From NCBI GenBank assembly GCA_043766985.1, contig JAYUHM010000092.1:1-64000 (forward strand): a stretch of DNA of 64,000 nucleotides. Reading direction: 5' to 3'. The notes under the pieces are model-generated. The model was not told the DNA's origin. It made no database searches and saw only the letters and a list, made by a program, of their open reading frames with translations. This document shows, piece by piece, positions 52,510 through 61,674 of the stretch. Source of the stretch: JAAFIP01 sp043766985. GTDB lineage: Bacteria > Pseudomonadota > Gammaproteobacteria > Burkholderiales > Burkholderiaceae_C. The number at the start of each line of letters is the position of its first letter. Positions within the stretch are counted from its first letter, which is position 1. Both the position numbers and the translations under genes were made by a program.

Positions 52510-53286
52510 ATGAATAAACAGGTAATTTCGACCTTGGCCATGGCGGTATTGGCCGTCAGCTCGGCCTGGGCACAAAACGTCGCCATCGTCAATGGCAAGC
52601 CGGTACCTACCAGCCGCGTCGAAGCGCTAGCCAAGCAGGTAGCCGCCCAAGGCCAGCCAGTCACACCCGAGATGCAAGCGCAGATCAAAGAAGAAGTGAT
52701 CAACCGTGAGGTGTTTATGCAAGAAGCGCAAAAGCGCGGCATTGACGCCACCGACGAATACAAAATCCAGTTTGAGCTGGCCCGCCAGGCCATTTTGATT
52801 CGCGCGTTGTTTGCCGACTACCAAAAGAACAACCCCGTGACCGACGCCGACATCAAGGCTGAGTACGACAAGTTTGCCGCTACCAACGGCGGCAAAGAGT
52901 ACCGCGCCAGCCACATCTTGGTAGAGAAAGAAGACGACGCTAAAAAGCTGATCGCCGATATCAAAAAAGGAGGCAAGTTTGCGGACATCGCCAAAAAGAA
53001 CTCCAAAGACCCTGGCTCAGGCGCCAACGGCGGCGACCTGGACTGGGCCAACGCTGGCAGCTACGTCAAAGAGTTCTCCGACGCCATGACCAAGCTGGAC
53101 AAAGGCAAAATGACCGACGCGCCGGTGAAGAGCCAGTTTGGCTACCACATCATCCGCCTGGACGACGTGCGCCAAGCCCAGCTACCGCCTATGGACCAGG
53201 TCAAGCCGCAAATTACCCAGCAGCTCACGCAGCAAAAGCTGGGTTCGTTCCAAAAAGAAATGCGCGACAAAGCCAAGGTGGAATAA
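52510..53286 (+). CDS. Periplasmic parvulin-type peptidyl-prolyl isomerase
   Basis: A 258-residue exported foldase. A signal peptide (VISTLAMAVLAVSSAWA) is followed by an N-terminal helical chaperone part with EEVINREVFMQEAQKRGIDA, then the rotamase domain EYRASHILVEKEDDAKKLIA and KNSKDPGSGANGGDLDWANA, ending with KSQFGYHIIRLDDVRQ. It assists outer-membrane or periplasmic proteins. AGGAAAAA precedes the ATG. Confidence 0.92.
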   Translation: MNKQVISTLAMAVLAVSSAWAQNVAIVNGKPVPTSRVEALAKQVAAQGQPVTPEMQAQIKEEVINREVFMQEAQKRGIDATDEYKIQFELARQAILIRALFADYQKNNPVTDADIKAEYDKFAATNGGKEYRASHILVEKEDDAKKLIADIKKGGKFADIAKKNSKDPGSGANGGDLDWANAGSYVKEFSDAMTKLDKGKMTDAPVKSQFGYHIIRLDDVRQAQLPPMDQVKPQITQQLTQQKLGSFQKEMRDKAKVE

Positions 53287-53316
53287 GCCTGCCGCGCCCT
53301 GCGGCGCGCACTATGC

Positions 53317-53342
53317 AAAAAGCGGCTGGTTGGCCGCTTTTT
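53317..53342. terminator. Rho-independent terminator after the parvulin gene, bidirectional
   Basis: AAAAAGCGGC and GCCGCTTTTT pair with a 6-base loop and further T residues; A-runs on the left give a T-run on the other strand. It closes both the rightward parvulin gene and the convergent def gene. Confidence 0.92.
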
Positions 53343-53348
53343 TTATAC

Positions 53349-53963
53349 TCAATCGTCATCCCCCGCACCGTCGGCCAGCTCGGGAAACAACACCTCGGTA
53401 AATCCAAAACGCGTAAAGTCATTAACACGCATGGGGTACAAAATGCCCAGTAAATGGTCGCACTCGTGCTGCACTACCCGCGCGTGAAAGCCCTCGGCCA
53501 CGCGGTCAATCGGGTCGCCGTACTGGTCAAAGCCTTGGTAACGAATGCGCTTAAACCGATGCACCGCGCCGCGAAAACCTGGCACTGAAAGGCAGCCTTC
53601 CCAGCCCTCCTCCAGCGCGCCCGGCAAGCCCGTGAGCGGTGCCACTTTCAGTCGGTCGTAGGCCAATATTTCCAGGGCCTTGCCTGTGTCGTCCAGCGGC
53701 GTAATGACGGGGTTGACCAGCACTGTGCGCGGCACCAGTGGCGCGTCGGGGTAACGGGGGTTTGGGGCGCCAGTGCCAAAAATAACCACCTGCAAATCTA
53801 CGGCAATTTGCGGCGCTGCCAGCCCGGCCCCGCTGGCGGCGGCCATGGTGTCCAGCATGTCGGATACCAAGAGGTGCAGCGTGTCGGTGTCAAAGTGGGT
53901 AACGCGCTGGGCGACGCGCAGCAGGCGCGGGTCGCCCATTTTGAGAAGTGTTTGAATGGCCAT
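53349..53963 (-). CDS. def: Peptide deformylase
   Basis: A 204-residue enzyme removing formyl groups from nascent proteins. Motifs are GAGLAAPQI (motif 1), EGCLSVPG (motif 2, with the metal-binding Cys) and QHECDHLLG (motif 3, HExxH). The start is the ATG giving MAIQTLLKMGDP; a 9-codon extension is possible but not usual. It lacks the fmt partner in the neighbourhood. Confidence 0.95.
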   Translation of the reverse strand: MAIQTLLKMGDPRLLRVAQRVTHFDTDTLHLLVSDMLDTMAAASGAGLAAPQIAVDLQVVIFGTGAPNPRYPDAPLVPRTVLVNPVITPLDDTGKALEILAYDRLKVAPLTGLPGALEEGWEGCLSVPGFRGAVHRFKRIRYQGFDQYGDPIDRVAEGFHARVVQHECDHLLGILYPMRVNDFTRFGFTEVLFPELADGAGDDD

Positions 53964-54037
53964 GCCGGTATTGTCACGACAAATGGCCACCCGGTGCCAG
54001 GCAGTGCGGGCCGGCCCCGCACTTTATTTACCCGGGA

Positions 54038-54283
54038 CTAGTACCGGTAATAGCGTGGATAGCCATAGCGCGGGCTAGGCTGTACCACCACCGGGGGCGG
54101 GGGTGCCACCACAACGGGGGCCTCAACAGCCACCTGGCCGCCGTAGCCATAGCCGTGGTGGCGATAGCCAATAGGCGCTATCACGCAGGCGGACAGGCTG
54201 ACAACCGCCCCTAGCGCGCCAAGTTTGGCAGCGATTTTGGCGGCTTGGGTCACTGCAGACCTGAATTTGGGATGCACAGTCAT
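54038..54283 (-). CDS. Small predicted lipoprotein
   Basis: An 81-residue protein with a signal region (LGALGAVVSL) and a lipobox (LSAC, Cys33), so it is probably anchored to the membrane. The mature part is Val/Pro-rich (APPPPVVVQPSP) and Tyr/Arg-rich at the end (RYGYPRYYRY). Function unknown. Confidence 0.72.
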   Translation of the reverse strand: MTVHPKFRSAVTQAAKIAAKLGALGAVVSLSACVIAPIGYRHHGYGYGGQVAVEAPVVVAPPPPVVVQPSPRYGYPRYYRY

Positions 54284-54411
54284 AGCGTTCTCCGTTAGTA
54301 GGTAGACCTTTAACGCCTGAGGGCCACGCTTGGCAGACCATCCCTTGTTTCCGGCAGGTAAAGCCTGCGCAAAGGATGCTATTTGGGGGCTAATCGGGGG
54401 TTAGACGGGGG

Positions 54412-56472
54412 TTAATTTAACGCGGCGTTACACATACGGAGGCAAGCGGCTTCGTCAATCACCGCTACGCCTAGCTCCCGCGCCTTGTCCAGCTTGCTGC
54501 CAGCTTCGGCACCGGCCAGCAGGTAGTCGGTTTTTTTGCTTACACTGCCTGCCACTTTGGCGCCCGCGGCTTCCAGCATGTCTTTGGCCTGGTCGCGGCT
54601 GAGGGTGGGCAAGGTGCCAGTAATAACGAAGGTTTTGCCCAGCAGGGGCTTGGGTGTTTGCTCGGCGGGCTCGCCCTCGGCCCAGGTGAGACCGCAGGCG
54701 CGCAGTTGCTCTACGACCTCGCGGTTGTGGGGCTGGTCAAAAAAGGTGCGCAGGCTTTGCGCCACGATGGGGCCTACGTCGGCTACTTGCAGCAGTTGCT
54801 CGTGGGTGGCGTCCATGATGGCGTCTAGCTTGCCAAAGTGGCGAGCCAGCTCTTTGGCGGTGGCCTCGCCTACGTGGCGGATGCCCAGGCCAAAGACGAA
54901 GCGTGGCAAGGTGGTTTGCTTGGATTTTTCCAGCGCTTCGAGCAGATTTTTGGCAGACTTGTCGGCCATGCGGTCCAGGTTGGCCAGCGCGGTAAGGCCC
55001 AGCTTGTACAAATCGGGCAAGGTGCGGATAACGTTGGCGTCTACCAACTGCTCCACCAGTTTGTCGCCCAGGCCCTCTACCTCTACCGCGCGGCGGTGGG
55101 CAAAGTGCAGGATGGCCTCTTTGCGCTGCGCACCGCAAAATAGGCCTCCGGTGCAGCGGTAGTCGGCTTCGCCCTCTTCCCGCACGGCGGCTGACCCGCA
55201 GACGGGGCATTGGTGGGGCATGGTGAACAGCGCGCCGCGCTCGTGCGGGGTTTGGGAGGGCACCACGCTGACGATCTCAGGAATCACGTCGCCCGCTCTG
55301 CGCACAATCACCGTGTCGCCTACCCGCACGTCTTTGCGGCGGGCCTCGTCTTCGTTATGCAAGGTGGCGTTGGTGACCGTGACGCCGCCGACAAAAACGG
55401 GCGCTAATTTTGCCACCGGCGTGAGCTTGCCGGTGCGGCCCACTTGCACGTCGATGGCCAGCACCTGGGTCACCTGCTCTTGCGCCGGGTATTTGTGTGC
55501 CACGGCCCAGCGCGGCTCTCGGGTAACAAAGCCCAGCTGCTGTTGCGAGGCCAGGCTGTTGACCTTGTACACCACGCCGTCAATGTCATAAGGCAGGCTG
55601 TCGCGTTCAGCAGCGATGCGTTGGTGGTACGCTACTAATTCGCTAGCAGATTGTGCCGTTTTTACTTGGGCTGCTACCGGAAAACCCCAAGATTTCAGGG
55701 TTTGCAGCAAGCCGTAATGGGTATCCCATGGCAAGGCACCATGTTGGGTAGCCACCTCGCCTACGCCGTAGGCAAAAAAGCTTAAGGGGCGCTGGGCGGC
55801 TATTTTGCTGTCCAGCTGGCGCACGGCACCGGCAGCGGCGTTGCGCGGGTTGACAAAGGTTTTTTCACCCTTGGCGCCCGCGGCTATTTTGGCGCGCTGG
55901 CGATCGTTCAGGGCTTCAAAATCGTCGCGGCGCATGTAAACCTCGCCGCGTACCTCCAGAATGCGCGGGGCGCCACTGGGCAGGCGCAGTGGTATCTGGC
56001 CAACGGTGCGGATGTTGTTGGTTACGTCCTCACCCATCTCGCCATCGCCCCGTGTGGCGGCTTGTACCAGTACGCCGTTCTCAAAGCGCAGGTTGATTGC
56101 CAAGCCATCAAATTTGAGCTCGGCCACGTACTCCACCGCTGGGTCAGCATCGCTTAGCCCCAGCGCTTTGCGCACGCGGGCGTCAAAGTTTTGCGCTCCG
56201 CTGGACTCGGTATCGGTTTCGGTATTGATGCTGAGCATCGGCACTGCATGTTTGACCGAGGTAAAGCCGTCCAGCACGGTGCCTATCACGCGCTGGGTGG
56301 GTGAATCGGGCGTGGCCAGCTCGGGGTGCTCGGCCTCCAACTTTTGCAGTTGTTGGAACAGCCGGTCGTATTCAGCATCGGGTATTTGCGGGTCGTCCAG
56401 CACGTAGTATTGGTGGGCGTGGTGGTGCAACTGCTGGTGCAAAGCGTCGCGTTGTTGGGCAGATGTGGGCAT
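54412..56472 (-). CDS. ligA: NAD-dependent DNA ligase
   Basis: A 686-residue LigA. Domain Ia (HHHAHQYYVLDDPQIPDAEY), the adenylation domain with catalytic Lys120 in AELKFDGLAIN, the OB fold (RDSLPYDIDGVVYKVN), the four-Cys zinc finger (CPVCGS...YRCTGGLFCGAQ), HhH repeats (GIRHVGEATAKELARHFG) and the C-terminal BRCT domain (GKTFVITGTLPTLSRDQAK) are all present. The start is the ATG giving MPTSAQQRDALH; an upstream 45-codon extension runs through a dispersed repeat and is rejected. A short repeat core is at 55628-55660. Confidence 0.95.
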   Translation of the reverse strand: MPTSAQQRDALHQQLHHHAHQYYVLDDPQIPDAEYDRLFQQLQKLEAEHPELATPDSPTQRVIGTVLDGFTSVKHAVPMLSINTETDTESSGAQNFDARVRKALGLSDADPAVEYVAELKFDGLAINLRFENGVLVQAATRGDGEMGEDVTNNIRTVGQIPLRLPSGAPRILEVRGEVYMRRDDFEALNDRQRAKIAAGAKGEKTFVNPRNAAAGAVRQLDSKIAAQRPLSFFAYGVGEVATQHGALPWDTHYGLLQTLKSWGFPVAAQVKTAQSASELVAYHQRIAAERDSLPYDIDGVVYKVNSLASQQQLGFVTREPRWAVAHKYPAQEQVTQVLAIDVQVGRTGKLTPVAKLAPVFVGGVTVTNATLHNEDEARRKDVRVGDTVIVRRAGDVIPEIVSVVPSQTPHERGALFTMPHQCPVCGSAAVREEGEADYRCTGGLFCGAQRKEAILHFAHRRAVEVEGLGDKLVEQLVDANVIRTLPDLYKLGLTALANLDRMADKSAKNLLEALEKSKQTTLPRFVFGLGIRHVGEATAKELARHFGKLDAIMDATHEQLLQVADVGPIVAQSLRTFFDQPHNREVVEQLRACGLTWAEGEPAEQTPKPLLGKTFVITGTLPTLSRDQAKDMLEAAGAKVAGSVSKKTDYLLAGAEAGSKLDKARELGVAVIDEAACLRMCNAALN

Positions 56473-56480
56473 GGCAGTCG

Positions 56481-56532
56481 CTATATTTTTAATAGCTGCT
56501 TGTGCTATGTTCTGTTGGGCCAATGGCATATT
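56481..56532 (+). repeat. Dispersed intergenic repeat, copy 12
   Basis: GCTATATTTTTAATAGCTGC, then TTGTGCTATGTTCTGTTGGG and CCAATGGCATAT. It lies just upstream of the ligA start and is open in the ligA frame, reading MPLAQQNIAQAAIKNIATA, so gene finders may extend ligA into it. Confidence 0.82.
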
Positions 56533-56616
56533 AGCATCTGAAAACAGGTCTCTACTCACCATTTGCCTGCCGTTCTGGCTGACCGCGCGGCCCCGTAAGC
56601 TTTCCAAGCCGCCGCA

Positions 56617-57744
56617 TCAGCTGAACAAGCGCCGTGCTTGCAAAGAACCTGCTGATAAATCCCGGGCCTCCAGCGTGTCGTACAGTTGCTCCAGGTCGGC
56701 GCCAATCGCGTCCAGTGCCTCGGCGCGGATGATATTGCCTTGGTCGTCGGTGATCAGGCCGTCCATGCTGGCGGCCAAGGCCACGGCCAGGTCGCGCATG
56801 CGCAAAAATGGCTGCTCGGTGCGTGCTACTTGCGGCACGTCCAGCGACAAGGTAATGCTGCGCAGGGCCGATTGCTCCGGGTCGTCGGCCAGCGCGGCTT
56901 GGGTGTCGAAAGCCAAACCCAGCACGGGGGGCAGGCCTTGCTCAGCGGCGGGTAATACCAGGCGCCCGGGTATCACGCCGGGTACCAGGCCTTGGCGGGC
57001 GGCGTGCTGCTGCACGTAGCCGGGGCTCCAGGCCGTGGCGCGGGCGCGGATGGTAAAGCCCAACTGGGCATCATGGCTGCTGGCAAACTGGTCCAGCTCG
57101 CGGGCGCGGGCTACCTCGTCCATCATCTCGGGGAACTCGGGCGTACCCCCCACGGCGTCGGCAAAGGCTTGGGCCTTGACGACAAACTCAGAGTATTCAA
57201 TATCGTTAAGTGCCCCTGTGCGGTTGGCCAGCTGCACCCCTGCGTGGAAGGCGCTGTAGCGCTGGCCGGGTGCTGGCAGCTCCCACTGGTTGGTCAAGCG
57301 GTTGTAGCCCTCTACGGCAAACGGTTTGCTGCCAGCGCGGCGCGTGGCGGGCAGCACGGCCAAGGCCAACTCGCCAGCCACTTCACCGTCCACCACAATC
57401 GGGGCGATCACGTCGATCAGCGCATCCAGCAGGGGCTTTTTTTCTTGCGGGGCGAGCGGCACGAGATTGGAATCAAAGTCGTGGCGTTTGTCGTCGGGCA
57501 GCGCAAAGTCAAGCACGCTGTCTGCGCCGGTCGGGTCTACCGGGCCAGCGCCCCCCCCAAGGTCGCCCATGCCACTCAAACCGCTCATGCGGGGCTCGTA
57601 ACGTTCGGCGGCTGCAACATCGGGCACCGGCTCGGGCTCGGCGGTGCGAGGGGCGTTGCGCCGGGTGTTCCAGGCGCTGTGCGCCACCACACCGGCCAGC
57701 ACCAGGCCGCCGATGACTGCGAGGCTGACAGTTAGTGTGCTCAT
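56617..57744 (-). CDS. zipA: Cell division protein ZipA-like
   Basis: A 375-residue protein with an N-terminal membrane segment (SLAVIGGLVLAGVVAHSAW), a Pro/Glu-rich linker, and a C-terminal domain matching the FtsZ-binding ZipA region (RTEQPFLRMRDLAVALAASM; IRAEALDAIGADLEQLYDTL). ZipA tethers FtsZ to the membrane. It follows smc with an ATGA overlap and precedes ligA, the conserved smc-zipA-ligA arrangement of Betaproteobacteria. Confidence 0.9.
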   Translation of the reverse strand: MSTLTVSLAVIGGLVLAGVVAHSAWNTRRNAPRTAEPEPVPDVAAAERYEPRMSGLSGMGDLGGGAGPVDPTGADSVLDFALPDDKRHDFDSNLVPLAPQEKKPLLDALIDVIAPIVVDGEVAGELALAVLPATRRAGSKPFAVEGYNRLTNQWELPAPGQRYSAFHAGVQLANRTGALNDIEYSEFVVKAQAFADAVGGTPEFPEMMDEVARARELDQFASSHDAQLGFTIRARATAWSPGYVQQHAARQGLVPGVIPGRLVLPAAEQGLPPVLGLAFDTQAALADDPEQSALRSITLSLDVPQVARTEQPFLRMRDLAVALAASMDGLITDDQGNIIRAEALDAIGADLEQLYDTLEARDLSAGSLQARRLFS

Positions 57745-60700
57745 GCGGCCTCCGCCATTCCCAAGGCCGATTCCATGTCCACGGCCACAATGCGCGAGAC
57801 GCCCTGCTCTTGCATGGTGACGCCGATCAACTGCTCGGCCATTTCCATGGCGATCTTGTTGTGGCTGATGAACAGGAACTGGGTGCCTTTTTTGCTCATG
57901 CTTTGTACCAATTTGGCGTAGCGCTCGGTATTGGCGTCGTCCAGCGGCGCGTCCACCTCGTCCAGCAAACAGAAAGGTGCGGGGTTCAAGTTAAAAATAG
58001 CAAACACCAAGGCGATGGCGGTCAGGGCTTTTTCACCGCCTGAGAGCAGGGCAATCGACTGGTTCTTTTTGCCCGGTGGTTGCGCAATCACCTGCACACC
58101 TGCGTCCAAAATTTCTTCACCCGTCATCACCAGCCTGGCCTGCCCGCCGCCAAACAGCTCGGGGAACATGCGGCCAAAGTGTTCGTTGACGATGTTGAAC
58201 GTGCCCGACAGCATCTCGCGGGTTTCACCGTCGATTTTGATGATCGCGTCTTGCAGCGTGTTGATGGCCTCGGTGAGATCGGCCATTTGCGCGTCAAGGA
58301 AGGTTTTGCGTTCACGCGAGGTGGTTAGCTCGTCCAGCGCGGCCAGGTTGACTGCGCCCAGGGCTGCAATGTCGCGGTTGAACTGGTCAATGGCGCTCTG
58401 CAGGCCGCCGAGTTTGACATTGCCTTCGGTGATCGATTTACCTACCGCCTCCAAGTCAGCCTGTGCCTCGGTGAGCAACTGGTTGTACTGCTCAAAGCCC
58501 AGGCGTGCGGCTTGTTCCTTCAACTGAAAATCAGTGATGCGCTGGCGCAAAGGGTCGAGTTCGCGCTCCAGTTTGAGGCGGCGCTCGTCACTGGCGCGCA
58601 GCTTGTTGGTCAGGTCGTCGTATTCGCTGCGCTTGGCACCTAAGGCGGTCTCGCGCTCAAGCTTCAGGCCCAGGGCGCTTTGCAGGCCAGCTTGGGCGGC
58701 GGCATCAGTTAAGCGGCCCAGCTCTTCATGCGCGCGCTGCTCATCTTGGGCTAAGGTGGTGGCCTGCTGCGCTGCGGTTTCAATAGCGCGGTTAAGTTCT
58801 GCTTTCCGGGCTTCCAGTGTGCGCAGGGCAAACTTGGCCTCCTGGCTCTGGCGCTCCAGCGTGCGTTGCTGCTCGCGGCTTTCTGCCAGCTTGCGCTCAG
58901 TTTCTATCACGCGCTCGTCCAGCTGGGCGTGGCGCTCTTGCGTGTCGGCCAACTGCATGTCCAGCTCTTCAAACTTGGCCTCGGCGGTGACTTTGCGTTC
59001 TTGCAGGTCGCCCAGTTGCGCGTCTACCTCGGTTAAATCGCCAGCAATCTGCTGGCTGCGCGCGCGGGTTTGCTCGGCCAGTTGCGTCAGGCGCAGGGTC
59101 TCCACCATCAGCTCGTGCGCGCGGCCCACCGCCTCGGCGGCTTCGCGGCGGGCGGTGGCCAGGCTTTGCGATGCTTGGCTGTAGGCGGCCTCGGCGCGCA
59201 CCAGGGCGTTGCGACTTTCTTCGTTGATCAAAGACTGCGCTTTGAGCTGCTTTTCCAGATTTTCAATCTCTTGCGCGCGGGCCAGCAAACCGGCCTGCTC
59301 CGAGTCTTGCGCAAAAAAGCTCACACTGTGCGCGCTGACGCAGTGACCCGCTTTGACGTAAATCACCTCACCGGCTTGCAGCTTGTCGCGCGCCGCCAGG
59401 GCGTCTTCCAGGTTGTTGGCGGTGTAGCAGCCTGTGAGCCAGTTGGACAGCAAAGCTTTTTGACCCGCATCGTTCAGGCGCAGTAGCTCGGCCAGCTTGG
59501 GCAATGGGCCTGCTTTCTCAGGCAGGCCCGCTTGCGGCGCGGTGTAGAAGGCTAATTTTGCGGGTGGTGCGTCGCTGCCAAAGGCGCGCACCATGTCTAG
59601 CTTGGACACCTCCAGGCTGCTCAGGCGCTCGCGCAGGGCAGCTTCCAACGCGTTTTCCCAACCTTGTTCGATGTGGATCTTGCTCCACAGGCCTTGCAGG
59701 CCGTCCAGGCCGTGCTTGGCCAGCCAGGGCTTGAGCTTGCCGTCGGTTTTGACTTTTTCTTGCAGGGCCTTGAGGGCTTCCATGCGGGCTGACAAATCGG
59801 CCTGCTTGCTGGATTCTGCGTTGACCGCTTGTTGTTTATGGCGGCGGTCTTCGTCCAGCAAAGGTACGCTGTCTTGCAGCTCATGCAGGCGGGCCTCGGC
59901 AATGTCTTTCACCTCAGTGGCTTCGCCAGACTGGGCTTGCAAGTTCAGCAAGCGCTGCTCGTCGGGCGAGGCCAATGCATTTTTGTCGGCCGCCAGGCGT
60001 TCTCGGCGCAAAGTCAACGCGCGGGTTTGCTCGTCGATATTGCGCTGGTCTGCGGCCAGCACCTGGATCTGCTGCTGCACGCTGCTCACGCTGCTGCGCT
60101 GCTCATTGGCCTTGGTTTGCGCGCTGCGTAGCGCGTCTTCCAGCTCGGGCAGGCGCTCGCCCTGCTCTTCGGCCTGGGCATGCAAAAGCTGCGATTTTTC
60201 TTCGCTGTCCATAGCCTGCGCGGCCAGGGTTTCTATCTCGGCCGTGGCATCGTCTTTGCGGGTGGCCCACTGGGTCACTTGTTCTTTCAGCTGATTCAAG
60301 CGCTGCTCTACGCGCTGGCGGCCTTCGACGACAAAGCGAATCTCGGCTTCCAGGCGGCCCACTTCGGCGCTGGCCTCGTACAGCAGGCCTTGCGACTGGT
60401 TGACATGGTCGCCTGCCGCGTAGTGCGCCTGGCGAATGGTCTCCAGCTCGCTTTCAATATGGCGCACATCGGCCACGCGGCTTTCCAGATCGTTGACGGC
60501 TTTCTCGGCCTCGGTTTTGATGCGGGTTTGCTCGGTTTCAGACTCGCTGCGTTTGAGAAACCACAACTGCTGCTGCTTGAGCGTCACATCCGCATGCAGC
60601 GCATTGTATTTTTGCGCCACCTCGGCCTGCTTTTCCAGCTTTTCCAGGTTGGCGTTGAGCTCGCGCAAGATGTCGTCTACGCGCGTCAGGTTCTCGCGGG

Positions 60701-61259
60701 TATCGCTCAGCCTATTTTCCGTCTCGCGGCGGCGCTCTTTGTATTTGGACACGCCTGCAGCTTCTTCCAAAAACAAACGCAGCTCTTCGGGCTTGCTTTC
60801 AATAATCCGGCTGATGGTGCCCTGGCCAATGATGGCGTAGGCACGGGGGCCGAGGCCCGTGCCTAGGAAAACGTCTTGCACATCACGCCGGCGCACGGGC
60901 TGGTTGTTGATGTAGTAGCTGCTGGTGCCGTCGCGGGTGAGCACGCGCTTGACGGCGATCTCCAAAAACTGCGACCACTGGCCACCTGCGCGGTGGTCGG
61001 CATTGTCAAACACCAGCTCTACGCTGGAGCGCGAGGCGGCCTTGCGGGTGGTGGTGCCGTTGAAAATCACGTCCTGCATGGACTCGCCACGCAGCTCGCT
61101 GGCGCGGCTCTCGCCCAAAACCCAGCGCACCGCGTCCATGATGTTGGACTTGCCGCAGCCGTTAGGGCCCACCACGCCCACCAGTTGGCCGGGCAACATA
61201 AAGTTGGTCGGCTCAGCGAATGACTTGAACCCTGCTAATTTGATTGAATTAAGGCGCAC
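57741..61259 (-). CDS. smc: Chromosome segregation protein SMC
   Basis: A 1172-residue SMC. The N-terminal Walker A is GVVGPNGCGKSNIMDAVRWV, the Q-loop FVFDN-like VELVFDNADH, and the C-terminal signature LLSGGEKALTAIALVFAIFN with Walker B PFCLLDEVDAPLDDANTERY. Long coiled coils flank a hinge (KPWLAKHGLDGLQGLWSKIH). It condenses and segregates the chromosome. The start is GTG, matching the usual MRLNSIKLAGFKSF. The zipA start overlaps the smc stop by 4 bases. Confidence 0.96.
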   Translation of the reverse strand: MRLNSIKLAGFKSFAEPTNFMLPGQLVGVVGPNGCGKSNIMDAVRWVLGESRASELRGESMQDVIFNGTTTRKAASRSSVELVFDNADHRAGGQWSQFLEIAVKRVLTRDGTSSYYINNQPVRRRDVQDVFLGTGLGPRAYAIIGQGTISRIIESKPEELRLFLEEAAGVSKYKERRRETENRLSDTRENLTRVDDILRELNANLEKLEKQAEVAQKYNALHADVTLKQQQLWFLKRSESETEQTRIKTEAEKAVNDLESRVADVRHIESELETIRQAHYAAGDHVNQSQGLLYEASAEVGRLEAEIRFVVEGRQRVEQRLNQLKEQVTQWATRKDDATAEIETLAAQAMDSEEKSQLLHAQAEEQGERLPELEDALRSAQTKANEQRSSVSSVQQQIQVLAADQRNIDEQTRALTLRRERLAADKNALASPDEQRLLNLQAQSGEATEVKDIAEARLHELQDSVPLLDEDRRHKQQAVNAESSKQADLSARMEALKALQEKVKTDGKLKPWLAKHGLDGLQGLWSKIHIEQGWENALEAALRERLSSLEVSKLDMVRAFGSDAPPAKLAFYTAPQAGLPEKAGPLPKLAELLRLNDAGQKALLSNWLTGCYTANNLEDALAARDKLQAGEVIYVKAGHCVSAHSVSFFAQDSEQAGLLARAQEIENLEKQLKAQSLINEESRNALVRAEAAYSQASQSLATARREAAEAVGRAHELMVETLRLTQLAEQTRARSQQIAGDLTEVDAQLGDLQERKVTAEAKFEELDMQLADTQERHAQLDERVIETERKLAESREQQRTLERQSQEAKFALRTLEARKAELNRAIETAAQQATTLAQDEQRAHEELGRLTDAAAQAGLQSALGLKLERETALGAKRSEYDDLTNKLRASDERRLKLERELDPLRQRITDFQLKEQAARLGFEQYNQLLTEAQADLEAVGKSITEGNVKLGGLQSAIDQFNRDIAALGAVNLAALDELTTSRERKTFLDAQMADLTEAINTLQDAIIKIDGETREMLSGTFNIVNEHFGRMFPELFGGGQARLVMTGEEILDAGVQVIAQPPGKKNQSIALLSGGEKALTAIALVFAIFNLNPAPFCLLDEVDAPLDDANTERYAKLVQSMSKKGTQFLFISHNKIAMEMAEQLIGVTMQEQGVSRIVAVDMESALGMAEAA

Positions 61260-61346
61260 TAAAAACCTGCAAATTTCAGTAACAAAGACGCTGGTAATTC
61301 AGCGGGAATCCCTTATGTTACCCGAGGCGCCGGGGCCAGCCGCCAG

Positions 61347-61583
61347 CTACTTTTCCTGCGCCTCTGGCCGCGCCTGCTGCATGGCGTTTTCTAGCTGCTG
61401 CTTCACCTGGTTTTGAATTTGCTGGCTTTGCGCTTTGACTGAGGCGTTCGGGTCGACCGTCATGGGCACCTCGGTGGTTTGCGGTACCGTGATATTGCTA
61501 ACCGCGCCCAACTGCTTTTTGGACAAAATGCCCACTACTGCCAGCACCACCACCAGTCCCATTAAGCCAAACATGATACGCAT
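61347..61583 (-). CDS. Small single-pass membrane protein
   Basis: A 78-residue protein with one N-terminal hydrophobic segment (IMFGLMGLVVVLAVVGILS) and a hydrophilic, Gln-rich C-terminal part that can form a helix (QSQQIQNQVKQQLENAMQQA). No family recognised. GGAGAA precedes the ATG. It follows smc's upstream side by about 90 bases; a functional link is not shown. Confidence 0.65.
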   Translation of the reverse strand: MRIMFGLMGLVVVLAVVGILSKKQLGAVSNITVPQTTEVPMTVDPNASVKAQSQQIQNQVKQQLENAMQQARPEAQEK

Positions 61584-61608
61584 ATGCCATTCTCCAAAGC
61601 TTAGTTTT

Positions 61609-61665
61609 ACTACAAAATAAATAGCATTTTGTGCCCTACTCTAATGGGCTTAAGCCATATTTAGC
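61609..61665 (+). repeat. Dispersed intergenic repeat, copy 13
   Basis: TTACTACAAAATAAATAGCA, then TTTTGTGCCCTACTCTAATG and GGCTTAAGCCATATTTA. It lies between the small membrane gene start and the next gene's stop. Confidence 0.75.
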
Positions 61666-61674
61666 TACCAACTA

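Noticed and set aside
56473..56607. 45-codon N-terminal extension of ligA
   Set aside because: The extension runs through the dispersed repeat, while the ATG giving MPTSAQQRD begins a normal-length LigA.
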